Shown: in pieces, positions 23,507 to 30,792 of the stretch
Layout: each line of letters begins with the position of its first letter
Numbering within the stretch: position 1 is the stretch's first letter
Assembly (NCBI GenBank): GCA_002407845.1
Contig: DHPK01000007.1
Location: 22,734 to 56,882 of the forward strand
DNA from: Leptolinea sp. UBA5366
Lineage (GTDB): Bacteria > Chloroflexota > Anaerolineae > Anaerolineales > Anaerolineaceae
DNA: 34,149 bases
Direction: 5' to 3'
Position numbers and translations under genes: made by a program
Notes under the pieces: generated by a model
Seen by the model: the letters and a program-made list of their open reading frames with translations, nothing else
What the model was told of the DNA's origin: nothing
Databases searched by the model: none

Positions 23507-24567
23507 TCTTTTTCCTCTGATAAAGCCGAGCCGAGCAGCTTTCCGTCCAAAGTGTAGATACAGATTTGGACAGTTTTGCTTCCCTTCAGCCTGATAGATG
23601 TCTGATGCGCAGCATGCTGCGCAAGAATCGTTTCGATTGCAACCCCTTCGGGAAGCAGGATTTTTTGAACCTGATGAGCGGTAACCGCAGTGCGAATCCG
23701 CTCAACTGCCGCCGGCGATGCTCCTTGATCCGCAGCGAGGGATGCCAAAAATTCGAAGTCGATCCGCCCCTGATCCACATGTGTATTGAACCTGCCCTGC
23801 GCAAGTTTTGCCATTTTTCCGATCATCCCGCCGATGATCACCTTTTTTAGCGGCGTCCGCGAGACACGCGAAAGCGGGAATTCAATATTATCGCCGACGT
23901 TGATCACGAAACAATTCGGGAAATCACGTTTGAGATAGGCTTCCGAGCGAGTTCCCGTCACCAGCCCAACCTCGTGGTAACCGTTTTCGATTGCAAAGTT
24001 TAAATTAATTCCGATGCTGGCGCGATAGGCCGGAATCGAATAAGGATGGACGATGCCGTCCGTCCCAAGGATCGAAATGCCATGAAGAATGCCGAGCTGC
24101 GGATTCATGGTTTCCTGCGCAATGCGCTCTCCGTCTGGCACGCTGATCGTCAGGTCGAAAGTACCAGAAATTTTATTTGCCTTAAAATAATCCGCCAGCA
24201 CCTGATGGATCAAGCGCCGCGGTCCCGGATTGATTGCCGGCTGACCAACCTCGACCGGCAGTCCCGGCAGCGTCACGATGCCGACACCTGTTCCGCCAAA
24301 CAAGCGGTTTTCCATTACTTGGTTCCAGACAGCAGTGACGCGAATCTCGATGCCGTGCGTGACATCCGGATCGTCACCTGCGTCTTTGATCACCCCGCAG
24401 GTGCATTGATCCGGTTTTTTCTCGAAAAATGAGATGTCAAAGCGAAAGCGGCCTCTCAGCGGCAGGTTGATTTCAACAGACTCAACCTCTGTCCCGCTCG
24501 TCAGCCCACGTATTGCGGCGCAAGCGGCTGCCGCAGCACAGGCGCTGGTTGAAAAGCCGCTTCGCAT
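23503..24567 (-). CDS. cbiD: CbiD, cobalt-precorrin-5B C1-methyltransferase
   Basis: The 354-residue protein is specific to the anaerobic route and replaces the CobF step. It opens with the family pattern RSGFSTSACAAAAACAA and has CTCGVIKDAGDDPDVTHG, GGTGVGIVTLPGLPVEVGQ, and a late VIIGGMIGKMAKLAQG. It uses S-adenosylmethionine to methylate C1. It lies three bases after the binding-protein gene. Its best ribosome site (GAGG) is eleven bases from the ATG, slightly far. Confidence 0.94.
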   Translation of the reverse strand: MRSGFSTSACAAAAACAAIRGLTSGTEVESVEINLPLRGRFRFDISFFEKKPDQCTCGVIKDAGDDPDVTHGIEIRVTAVWNQVMENRLFGGTGVGIVTLPGLPVEVGQPAINPGPRRLIHQVLADYFKANKISGTFDLTISVPDGERIAQETMNPQLGILHGISILGTDGIVHPYSIPAYRASIGINLNFAIENGYHEVGLVTGTRSEAYLKRDFPNCFVINVGDNIEFPLSRVSRTPLKKVIIGGMIGKMAKLAQGRFNTHVDQGRIDFEFLASLAADQGASPAAVERIRTAVTAHQVQKILLPEGVAIETILAQHAAHQTSIRLKGSKTVQICIYTLDGKLLGSALSEEKE

Positions 24568-24570
24568 GGT

Positions 24571-26016
24571 TTATTCAGCCTCTTTTGACAGGTAAGGCTG
24601 CGCCTTTAGGAATGCGTCCACAATTTCGCCGCATGTCATGACGCGATCCGGCTCAAATGCACCGTCGTTCAAATCCATAATCCCGAAATCCGCCATCGCC
24701 TGAATAAATGCTGGGTGATCTGCAGCAGAAAGGTCTGAAACCGCGGCTGCTGAATCCGGTTCCGGGAAAGTATGGCTGATGAAAATTGCCCGGGCGGTGT
24801 CATAACGCGTTACCGGTTCATCCGGATTGAACCGTTCAACTTCTCCGGTTTCATCCAGTTCGATCAGCCCGCGCACGACTATGGTCTCAATCGCATCAAA
24901 ATCAGCGTCCGTCCACGGGATATCCTCAAACATGCCGTAAACGTGGCCACTGTGATCTTCTTCATAGTATTTCGATGAAGACGGCGTATAAATCGGCAAA
25001 TGGTCAGCGTGGAAAATAATGTTCGCCAAATCGCGTCTGGTCGCGGAAGTGTCCGTCTGCCAGCTGCTCAGATCATCCATCACTTCCGGATAAAGATAGC
25101 GAGCAATTTCCCGCACGCCAGTTAAAAAGCGCAAATTCGGAGAAGAAACCATTTTCTCGTTGATCACATAAATCCGGCCATCCTGCACCGCTTTGATGGT
25201 TTGAAAGCCCGGGCGGATCCGGATCGTGTGCTGGTTTCCACCGGCGTTCATTGCTCCGCGCTGAGAGATGTAGACGTCGATTTCATCGGCATTCTCAAGA
25301 ATTCGTTCCGCACCGAACGAAGCGATAGAACTTCCCGCCGTCGTCGGTTCTGCACCGGCGGCAACATTAATCCCGCCAGCCAGCTGGATCGCAAGGCCCG
25401 CCATGGAATCGTCCGTAACCGTCCGCAGATTGGTATCGGTCGACTCGAAGAAGACTCGCTGTTTCTCCGGAATCGCTGCAGTCACGTCAGAAATATGCTG
25501 AATTTCCTGATGGAAGTTAGTCAGGATCTGCTCTGCAGTTTCCTCGTTGCCGGTCAACAGCGCCAGCTTGCGAAAATAATCATCAAAAAGCTCAAATTTT
25601 TCAGGATAAAGCGATACGACCTGAATGCCGGCAGTTTCCAGCGCTTCAACAAATTCTGGATTCCGCTTCGAAATGAACGGCCGGATGATGACCAGGTCCG
25701 GATCAGCAGCAATCACTTTTTCCGGATCGGCGTTATAGTCGTAACGCGGCAGAAAAGCGGCTGCCGCTGGGAATGTCGAAGTTGAGTGAGCGCCAATCAG
25801 GGTATCACCTGCGCCCAGATCATAGAGGTTTTCAGTATGCGCTGAATACATGGAGATGATCCGTTCGAAAGGCGCACTGACAGTGACCTCTCGCCCGTCA
25901 TCATCCACGAAGCTGGACGCTGCAGCTGCCGGCTGCAGTCCGAAGACTGCAGCCAGACAAACTGCCATAGTGAGCATCAGCGCGAAAAAGTTACTTTTTC
26001 GATTTGTAAGATGCAT
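24571..26016 (-). CDS. BtuF/FepB-type ABC binding protein fused to S-layer homology repeats
   Basis: The 481-residue protein has a signal peptide (cleavage likely after QPAAAA). A periplasmic-binding domain of the BtuF/FhuD class follows, with FERIISMYSAHTENLYDLGAG, ADPDLVIIRPF and a C-terminal RIRPGFQTIKAVQDGRIYVI. From about residue 345 it carries SLH-type repeats: a partial one ending TRRDLANIIF, a full one FEDIPWTDADF to RFNPDEPVTRYDTARAIF, and a third SDLSAADHPAF to AFEPDRVMTCGEIVDAFL. It probably binds a corrinoid, heme or metal chelate for the permease and ATPase upstream, and is held at the cell wall by the SLH tail. Its ribosome site (GGAG) is 16 bases from the ATG, which is unusually far. 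Confidence 0.85.
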   Translation of the reverse strand: MHLTNRKSNFFALMLTMAVCLAAVFGLQPAAAASSFVDDDGREVTVSAPFERIISMYSAHTENLYDLGAGDTLIGAHSTSTFPAAAAFLPRYDYNADPEKVIAADPDLVIIRPFISKRNPEFVEALETAGIQVVSLYPEKFELFDDYFRKLALLTGNEETAEQILTNFHQEIQHISDVTAAIPEKQRVFFESTDTNLRTVTDDSMAGLAIQLAGGINVAAGAEPTTAGSSIASFGAERILENADEIDVYISQRGAMNAGGNQHTIRIRPGFQTIKAVQDGRIYVINEKMVSSPNLRFLTGVREIARYLYPEVMDDLSSWQTDTSATRRDLANIIFHADHLPIYTPSSSKYYEEDHSGHVYGMFEDIPWTDADFDAIETIVVRGLIELDETGEVERFNPDEPVTRYDTARAIFISHTFPEPDSAAAVSDLSAADHPAFIQAMADFGIMDLNDGAFEPDRVMTCGEIVDAFLKAQPYLSKEAE

Positions 26017-26037
26017 GGCTATTATTTTAATTCTCCT

Positions 26038-26889
26038 TTAATTTTCGGAAATGACAGCTTTGATATGTTCAATATAAAGCTGCTGAACGCCTTTAAATTC
26101 GCCCATCCCCCGCAAAACCGGTTCAGTCCGCAGACCGGCTGCCTTAAAGATCGTTTTCCAGGAATCTGCTTCATCCCCAGCCAGATCATTGTTGGCGTGA
26201 TCTCCAGCAACAACCATCAGCGGCGCCAAATAGACCGTTGTTGGGTTGAGGGCTTGAACTGCAGGCAACACGATATCCAATTCAGGGTAGCCTTCGACCG
26301 TGCCAATAAAGATGTTCGGGCTGCCGCCGGCTTTGAACATGTAATCCAGCGCTGCATAAGCCGCGTTCGCAAAATGATGCGTGCCATGCCCCATCAGCAC
26401 CAGCGCTTCATCGTTCTCAAGCGGATATTCAGCTTTGATGATGTCGATGATTTTCAGATAATCTTCAGTGCTGCTGAGCAGCGGCGCGCCCATTTTGATG
26501 GAATCGAATTGATCTGCAAACGCATAGACTTCTGCAGCCAGATCATCATATTCATAACCGTTGATCACATGGGTTGGCTGAACGACGAGTGTTTTAACCC
26601 CGTCCGCGACCAGTCTTTCCATCGCCTGCGTAACCGTGTCAATTACCAGATTATCGCGATCTGCCAGCTTATCAATAATAATTTGGCTGGTAAAAGCCCG
26701 GCGCACTTCCGAATCCGGAAAAGCTTCCTGAATCGTATTTTCAATTGCATCGATTGTCACAGCGCGGGTGTCATTGTAGCTGGTGCCGAAACTGATCACC
26801 AGAATCACTTCGGGCGCTTCTGCCGCCGCACTGCCAAAAGCCAATGCGATCATCAGAACCCCTAAAAATAAGCTAAAAAATTTGGACAT
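26038..26889 (-). CDS. cbiK: CbiK-type sirohydrochlorin cobaltochelatase with signal peptide (exported)
   Basis: The 283-residue protein matches CbiK, which inserts cobalt into sirohydrochlorin. VILVISFGTSYNDTR opens the fold. The probable metal and acid residues are His168 in MGHGTHH, Glu199 in GTVEGYPE and His231 in GDHANND, matching the His-Glu-His set of known CbiK. Ahead of the usual start is a clear signal peptide (residues 1 to about 23, MSKFF, hydrophobic core, GSAAA). The enzyme should therefore act outside the membrane, as in the periplasmic CbiK of Desulfovibrio. AAGGAG precedes the ATG. It sits between importer genes, 12 bases after the ATPase gene. Confidence 0.9.
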   Translation of the reverse strand: MSKFFSLFLGVLMIALAFGSAAAEAPEVILVISFGTSYNDTRAVTIDAIENTIQEAFPDSEVRRAFTSQIIIDKLADRDNLVIDTVTQAMERLVADGVKTLVVQPTHVINGYEYDDLAAEVYAFADQFDSIKMGAPLLSSTEDYLKIIDIIKAEYPLENDEALVLMGHGTHHFANAAYAALDYMFKAGGSPNIFIGTVEGYPELDIVLPAVQALNPTTVYLAPLMVVAGDHANNDLAGDEADSWKTIFKAAGLRTEPVLRGMGEFKGVQQLYIEHIKAVISEN

Positions 26890-26901
26890 AAGATACTCCT
26901 T

Positions 26902-27693
26902 TTATTTTGGACAAACTTCATCGCGGATGAGAAATCCTTTCCCGGGGTAAATTTCTACGTCCACGGAAAACACCTTTTTAAAAAAATCGGGGTTGAGCAC
27001 GTCATGCGGCGTTCCCGCACCCGCCAATTTTCCTTCATAAATTGCAAAAACAACGTCGCTGAATTGATAGACAAGATTCAAATCATGGTTGATTGAAATA
27101 ATCGTCATCTGCTTTTCAGCTGCCAGCTTCTTCAGCTTTTTCGTGATCCTGATTCGGGCAGACAGGTCCAATTCAGACATGGCTTCGTCCAGAAACAGCA
27201 CCTGCGGCTGCTGCACGATTGCACGGGCTAAAATAACTCGCTGAAATTCGCCGCCGGAAATCTCAGAAATCAGTTTCGAGGAAAGCGCATCCGTGCCGGT
27301 TAATGCCATCGCATCCATCACAATTTCCATGTGGCTTTCATTGACGCGTTCAAAGCGCGATTGATGCGGATGCAGTCCCATTAATACTGTTTCGAAGCAG
27401 GTAAAAGGAAATTGATTATTTTCCCGCTGCTGAACAACCGCGAATATTTTCGCCCGTTCGCGCATGGAATAATCAGTCACTTTTTTCCCGCTAAACCGCA
27501 CGCTGCCCTGATCGGCTTTCAGCAGTCCGCTCATGATCCGCAGCAGCGTGGTCTTCCCGCTGCCATTCGGTCCAATAATTGAGGTGAATTGCCCGCGCTC
27601 AGCTGTCAGCGTCAATCCCTTCAGAACCGGATTGCGATCGAAAGAGGCGAAGATATTTTCAGCGCAGATCAAGTTCGAATCGGAAGCTGTCAT
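26902..27693 (-). CDS. ABC transporter ATP-binding protein, BtuD/FecE-like
   Basis: The 263-residue ATPase has Walker A GPNGSGKTTLLRIMSGLL, signature ISGGEFQRVILARAI, Walker B VLFLDEAMSELD and H-loop SINHDLN. The order and spacing fit the class that serves corrinoid, heme and siderophore importers. The ATG overlaps the permease stop by four bases (ATGA), after a GGAGG site. It powers the FecCD-type permease before it. Confidence 0.9.
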   Translation of the reverse strand: MTASDSNLICAENIFASFDRNPVLKGLTLTAERGQFTSIIGPNGSGKTTLLRIMSGLLKADQGSVRFSGKKVTDYSMRERAKIFAVVQQRENNQFPFTCFETVLMGLHPHQSRFERVNESHMEIVMDAMALTGTDALSSKLISEISGGEFQRVILARAIVQQPQVLFLDEAMSELDLSARIRITKKLKKLAAEKQMTIISINHDLNLVYQFSDVVFAIYEGKLAGAGTPHDVLNPDFFKKVFSVDVEIYPGKGFLIRDEVCPK

Positions 27694-28742
27694 TCCGTGT
27701 GCCTCCGGCGTTTGAGAAAGATATAGATGAAGAAGGGACCACCCAGCAGCGTCGTCAGAACGCCGACAGGAATTTCACTGGCTGACAACAGGCGCGTAGC
27801 GTTATCCGCCAGGCTCAGCATGAGCGCGCCAGTCAGCGCAGAAAGCGGGATCAGCATGCGGTTATCCGCGGTCAGTCTGAATCGCAGCATGTGCGGGACG
27901 ATCAGCCCGATAAAACCAATCACACCGCTGACCGCGACACAGGCAGCGGTGATGCAAGAACCGAGAACCAGAAAAATGAAGCGCGTCCGCTCAGTGTTGA
28001 CTCCCAGCGTTTTGGCAGCGTCATCGCCCAGCACCATGATGTTCAGATCATCAGCAAACAGCCAGGCAATCAAGGTGCAAATTGTCACGATCGGAACAAG
28101 GGTAAAGACATTCTGCCATTGGCGTGATGCCAGACTGCCCATGATCCAAAAGACAATCGCAGAGACGCTCTCTCCAGCCAGCATCTTAATGAAGCTGATC
28201 GCAGATGACAGGATAGAACCGACGATGATGCCGGAAATAATCAGATTCGAAGAAAGGAGACCGCCGCCCTTTTGAGCGATTAGAATGACAGAAATCAGGG
28301 TCAAAAAGGCAAAAATGAAAGCAAACAGGGTGGTTGAATAAAAAAGGCCGGAAGTGATATTCAGCAGGATCGCCAGAGAAGCGCCAAAAGCTGCGCCGGT
28401 TGAGACACCCAGCGTGTACGGGTCAGCCAGCGGATTGCGCAGCAGCGACTGAAAGATCACGCCTGCGACTGCCAGACCAGCTCCTACAAACAAGCCGCAA
28501 AGAATGCGCGGCAGTCTGATTTCCCAGACAACAGCAACCTGGCTGGCTTTAATCCCCTCCAGCATTTCGGATTTTCCTGTGAGTTTTCCGACGAAAATCT
28601 TCAAAATGGTGCTGATTGAAATATCCATCGCACCCATGCGCATCGTGGCGATCACAACCACCAGGATCAAAGCGCTTATGAACACACCTAAAAGCCTGAT
28701 TTTTCGCTGCTGTTCGATTTTTCGTTTCAGACCATCTTGCAT
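27690..28742 (-). CDS. ABC transporter permease, BtuC/FecCD-like
   Basis: The 350-residue membrane protein has about ten hydrophobic segments. It carries the family segments RLPRILCGLFVGAGLAVAG, FQSLLRNPLADPYTLGVSTG and a late GVIGFIGLIVPHMLR, which docks the ATPase. It is the first gene of the long minus-strand operon controlled by the riboswitch at 28846-28994. The ATG is directly abutted by the U-run of the terminator, and its only ribosome site (GAGG) lies inside the terminator stem, eight bases upstream. Confidence 0.92.
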   Translation of the reverse strand: MQDGLKRKIEQQRKIRLLGVFISALILVVVIATMRMGAMDISISTILKIFVGKLTGKSEMLEGIKASQVAVVWEIRLPRILCGLFVGAGLAVAGVIFQSLLRNPLADPYTLGVSTGAAFGASLAILLNITSGLFYSTTLFAFIFAFLTLISVILIAQKGGGLLSSNLIISGIIVGSILSSAISFIKMLAGESVSAIVFWIMGSLASRQWQNVFTLVPIVTICTLIAWLFADDLNIMVLGDDAAKTLGVNTERTRFIFLVLGSCITAACVAVSGVIGFIGLIVPHMLRFRLTADNRMLIPLSALTGALMLSLADNATRLLSASEIPVGVLTTLLGGPFFIYIFLKRRRHTE

Positions 28743-28773
28743 AAAAAAAACCTCATTAAGATAAATGAGGTTT
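28743..28773 (-). terminator. Riboswitch-controlled terminator that also contains the permease ribosome site
   Basis: On the minus strand AAACCTCATT (28773-28764) pairs perfectly with AATGAGGTTT (28757-28748), with a six-base loop. Eight T residues run to 28743 and touch the ATG at 28742. The GAGG in the 3' arm is eight bases from the ATG. The hairpin can therefore end transcription and, in transcripts that pass it, hide the ribosome site. Confidence 0.9.
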
Positions 28774-28845
28774 CAGAAATTGCAAAACGTCGCCGACGCC
28801 AAATTTCCACACGCTGCCTCTTTTATCCGAAAATGCTACGCGCAA

Positions 28846-28994
28846 GAAAAAAGCCGGTCTTCTGACTTAGAAGCTCCGATCCGCGTCTTCCCAGGCTTTT
28901 CAACCCAGTGACCTTGTGCGGATTTTCAACGCTTCATTACAGCAGCGGTAACTGTGCAGGAATCTCACCTGCTTCCCAATAAACCGCTTTTTCC
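28846..28994 (-). promoter_or_regulatory. Cobalamin riboswitch (importer-cbiK-cbi operon)
   Basis: On the minus strand the closing stem is AAAAAGCGGT with ACCGGCTTTTT (one bulged G). Inside lie GGGAAGCAGGTGAGATTCC, a central GTCACTGGG segment and the diagnostic B12 box AGTCAGAAGACCGGC (28867-28853). The sequence is clearly different from the first riboswitch, so the two are not a recent copy. It leads into the terminator at 28743-28773. Confidence 0.93.
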
Positions 28995-29008
28995 TTTTAT
29001 GTACCGCG

Positions 29009-29017
29009 ATTATATCA
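29009..29017 (-). promoter_or_regulatory. Extended -10 promoter of the minus-strand cobalamin operon
   Basis: The minus strand reads TGATATAAT, a TGn extension and a perfect TATAAT box, about 15 bases before the riboswitch closing stem. A -35 box is not evident. The next gene upstream (TPR protein) ends 111 bases away. Confidence 0.6.
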
Positions 29018-29127
29018 CAGCTTTCCGAACCACTCCTGGATTCAGGGGGTCGGTATTTCTAGATTAATTTTGGAAAGAAGTGAAAAACTGCGCGGGGTCG
29101 TTTGTGGATAAGCCACAAAACGAAAAA

Positions 29128-30378
29128 TCACATCTCCGGAACGGCAGTCTCAAGAACAATATCAAATTCACCGGACTTGCAGGTATCGCTCATGTATGTC
29201 GCATTTGCCACAGCGACCGCGTCATTGGGAATCCCCTGCGTGATCAGGCGCACAATTTCAGCCGCTTCCTGACATTGCCCGCTGCGTGCCAGCACGATGC
29301 CATACATGTAATAAAGCTCCGGAACGCGATTGTCATAAGACAGCGGAATGCCCTCGATAATTTCGCCTTCGGGCGTTGTCCCGCCCTGAATCGCCAGTCT
29401 GAAATAGATCAGCGCATTCGGATAATCTTTTGACATGTAGTATTGTGTCCCAAGATTCCAGTAGAACATGGTATTCGTCGGCGCCAGATTAATCGCATCC
29501 TGAGCCTGCTGAATCGCCTTCGCATATTCCCCATTTCCGCTGTAAGTTCGCGAGATGTAATAAGGCGCCCATGAGTCATAAGGATTCAAGGACCGCGCTC
29601 TTTCGAAAGCGGTGATAGCATCTGAATCTTTGCCGTCCGCTCGCAAGTTTCTGCCTAGCGCCAGATAGAGGTCAGAAATATTCGGATTGATCGAAATTGC
29701 AATTTGAAATTCGTTGATGGCTTCTTGATAGTTGCCGGTGATTTCGAGTAGCAGTCCGCGGGCACGGTGCGTTTCCATCATGCCGCCGCCATATTGAATC
29801 GCCAGCCGCGAGTTTTCAGTCGCTTGTTCCAGCGTGTTCAGGCTGTCCTGCCCCTGATTGATCTGGTCGACCAGAATTTCCGTCCGGTACGCATAGGTCA
29901 GCGCATTGTTCGGATCGATTTCAGCAGCGCGGTTGAATGCGGTTTCAGCGTCCAGGAAGTTGCCCATTTTTCCCAGCGCCCAGCCGCGAATGGCATGAGC
30001 AACTGCATTGTTGCTGTTCAGCAGGATTGCGTTTTCAGCATTCTTTAGCGCTTCCGCATAATCTGTTTCGAAAACCTGCAGCTTCGCCAGGTTGATGTAA
30101 ACGGTGCTGTTTTTCGGATCGGAGCTGATCGCCTGCTGGTACATTTCGATTGCCCGCGCATTCCTGCCTTCGTTCGCAAACTGTTCCGCTTCAGAAATAT
30201 AGGCTTCCGGCGGGGTGGTCGGGGTGCTCGTGGGGACAAACAGCGGTTGCGTCTCAGGCACAATCACAAAGCTGAAATACAAGCCGGCAGCAGCAAGAAT
30301 CAGCAGCACAAAAACCCGAAACGGATTTGAGCGCCGTTTACGGCTGTTATAGCTATACTTCGATCCTTTTAAGTACAT
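29128..30378 (-). CDS. Membrane-anchored TPR repeat protein
   Basis: The 416-residue protein has a short basic N-terminus (KYSYNSRKRR), one membrane segment at about 21-41, then a Thr/Pro linker (PTSTPTTPPEA). The rest is a run of tetratricopeptide repeats; clear examples end in AISSDPKNSTVYINL, AILLNSNNAVAHAI, RAAEIDPNNALTYAY and AINLAPTNTMFYWN. The C-terminus has two extra cysteines. It probably faces outward and binds other proteins, but no partner is indicated. GGAGGG precedes the ATG. The Thr/Pro linker style is frequent in Chloroflexota exported proteins. A hairpin (29101-29107 with 29113-29119) follows the stop but has no T-run. Confidence 0.85.
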   Translation of the reverse strand: MYLKGSKYSYNSRKRRSNPFRVFVLLILAAAGLYFSFVIVPETQPLFVPTSTPTTPPEAYISEAEQFANEGRNARAIEMYQQAISSDPKNSTVYINLAKLQVFETDYAEALKNAENAILLNSNNAVAHAIRGWALGKMGNFLDAETAFNRAAEIDPNNALTYAYRTEILVDQINQGQDSLNTLEQATENSRLAIQYGGGMMETHRARGLLLEITGNYQEAINEFQIAISINPNISDLYLALGRNLRADGKDSDAITAFERARSLNPYDSWAPYYISRTYSGNGEYAKAIQQAQDAINLAPTNTMFYWNLGTQYYMSKDYPNALIYFRLAIQGGTTPEGEIIEGIPLSYDNRVPELYYMYGIVLARSGQCQEAAEIVRLITQGIPNDAVAVANATYMSDTCKSGEFDIVLETAVPEM

Positions 30379-30526
30379 CCATCCCTCCGTCTTCTTGCTT
30401 TGCAGAGAAGAAGCCCCTAAGAGATTAATTATACATGTCGCTGCTTATGACTGCCGTCCGATCACGGCAATGGTTATTCCCCGTCTGTGGCATTTTAACA
30501 AATAACCCTATTTATCTTTAAAAATC

Positions 30527-30667
30527 ATCGGACAAGCCGATCGCGGAGAGAGAGAAAAGATCCGAACCTCTGCGCTAACATTCCCACGGGGGAATTAACG
30601 CGACTTCCCTTGGCTGGCGATCAAAAGGCATGCCTGCAGCCCTTCCTGCCAGCCTGTTCGCCGCTTT
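30527..30667 (+). ncRNA. Candidate structured RNA of unknown class
   Basis: Three hairpins follow one another. ATCGG/CCGAT (30527-30531, 30537-30541) is first. The second is ATTCCC/GGGAAT (30580-30585, 30590-30595), flanked by matching TAAC internal-loop segments and an outer CGC/GCG. The third, long hairpin is nested: GGCGA/TCGCC (30616-30620, 30658-30662), AGGC/GCCT and GCAG/CTGC, with CTTTT after it. The region lies upstream of the importer promoter, so it need not be its leader. I recognise no RNA family; strand is uncertain. Confidence 0.3.
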
Positions 30668-30728
30668 TACAACGACAGGAAACTTGGGTTGAAAATGGAA
30701 AGTTTTGATAAATCCCCTTGCCGAAAAC

Positions 30729-30757
30729 TGGAAATATTAGACAGAAACCTTTATAAT
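30729..30757 (+). promoter_or_regulatory. Promoter of the BMP importer operon
   Basis: TGGAAA (30729-30734) and a perfect TATAAT (30752-30757) are separated by 17 bases. This gives a leader of about 30 bases before the ATG at 30793, with an AAAGGAG ribosome site in it. Confidence 0.6.
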
Positions 30758-30792
30758 GATTATGGTATGAAAAACATTCAAAGGAGAAAAGA

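Larger units (their letters stand above)
30379..30792. other. Intergenic region between TPR gene and BMP importer operon
   Basis: This 414-base stretch has no credible coding sequence. It contains a run of three hairpins (30527-30662, listed separately) and then the promoter of the importer operon. A weak promoter for the structured part is TTAACA (30495-30500) with an AT-rich -10-like segment around 30517-30523. Confidence 0.5.

Noticed and set aside
26011..26865. Long open frame (284 codons) opposite cbiK
   Set aside because: It lies entirely antisense to a well-supported gene, has a basic, Asn/His/Phe-rich composition typical of shadow frames, and matches no family I know.
29103..29111. 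Perfect DnaA-box consensus (TTATCCACA on the minus strand)
   Set aside because: Only a single box is present, it lies within a small hairpin after the TPR gene, and there is no dnaA, dnaN or box cluster. Not an origin.
29101..29119. Hairpin after the TPR gene as a terminator
   Set aside because: The stem is good but there is no T-run on either strand, so I do not call it an intrinsic terminator.
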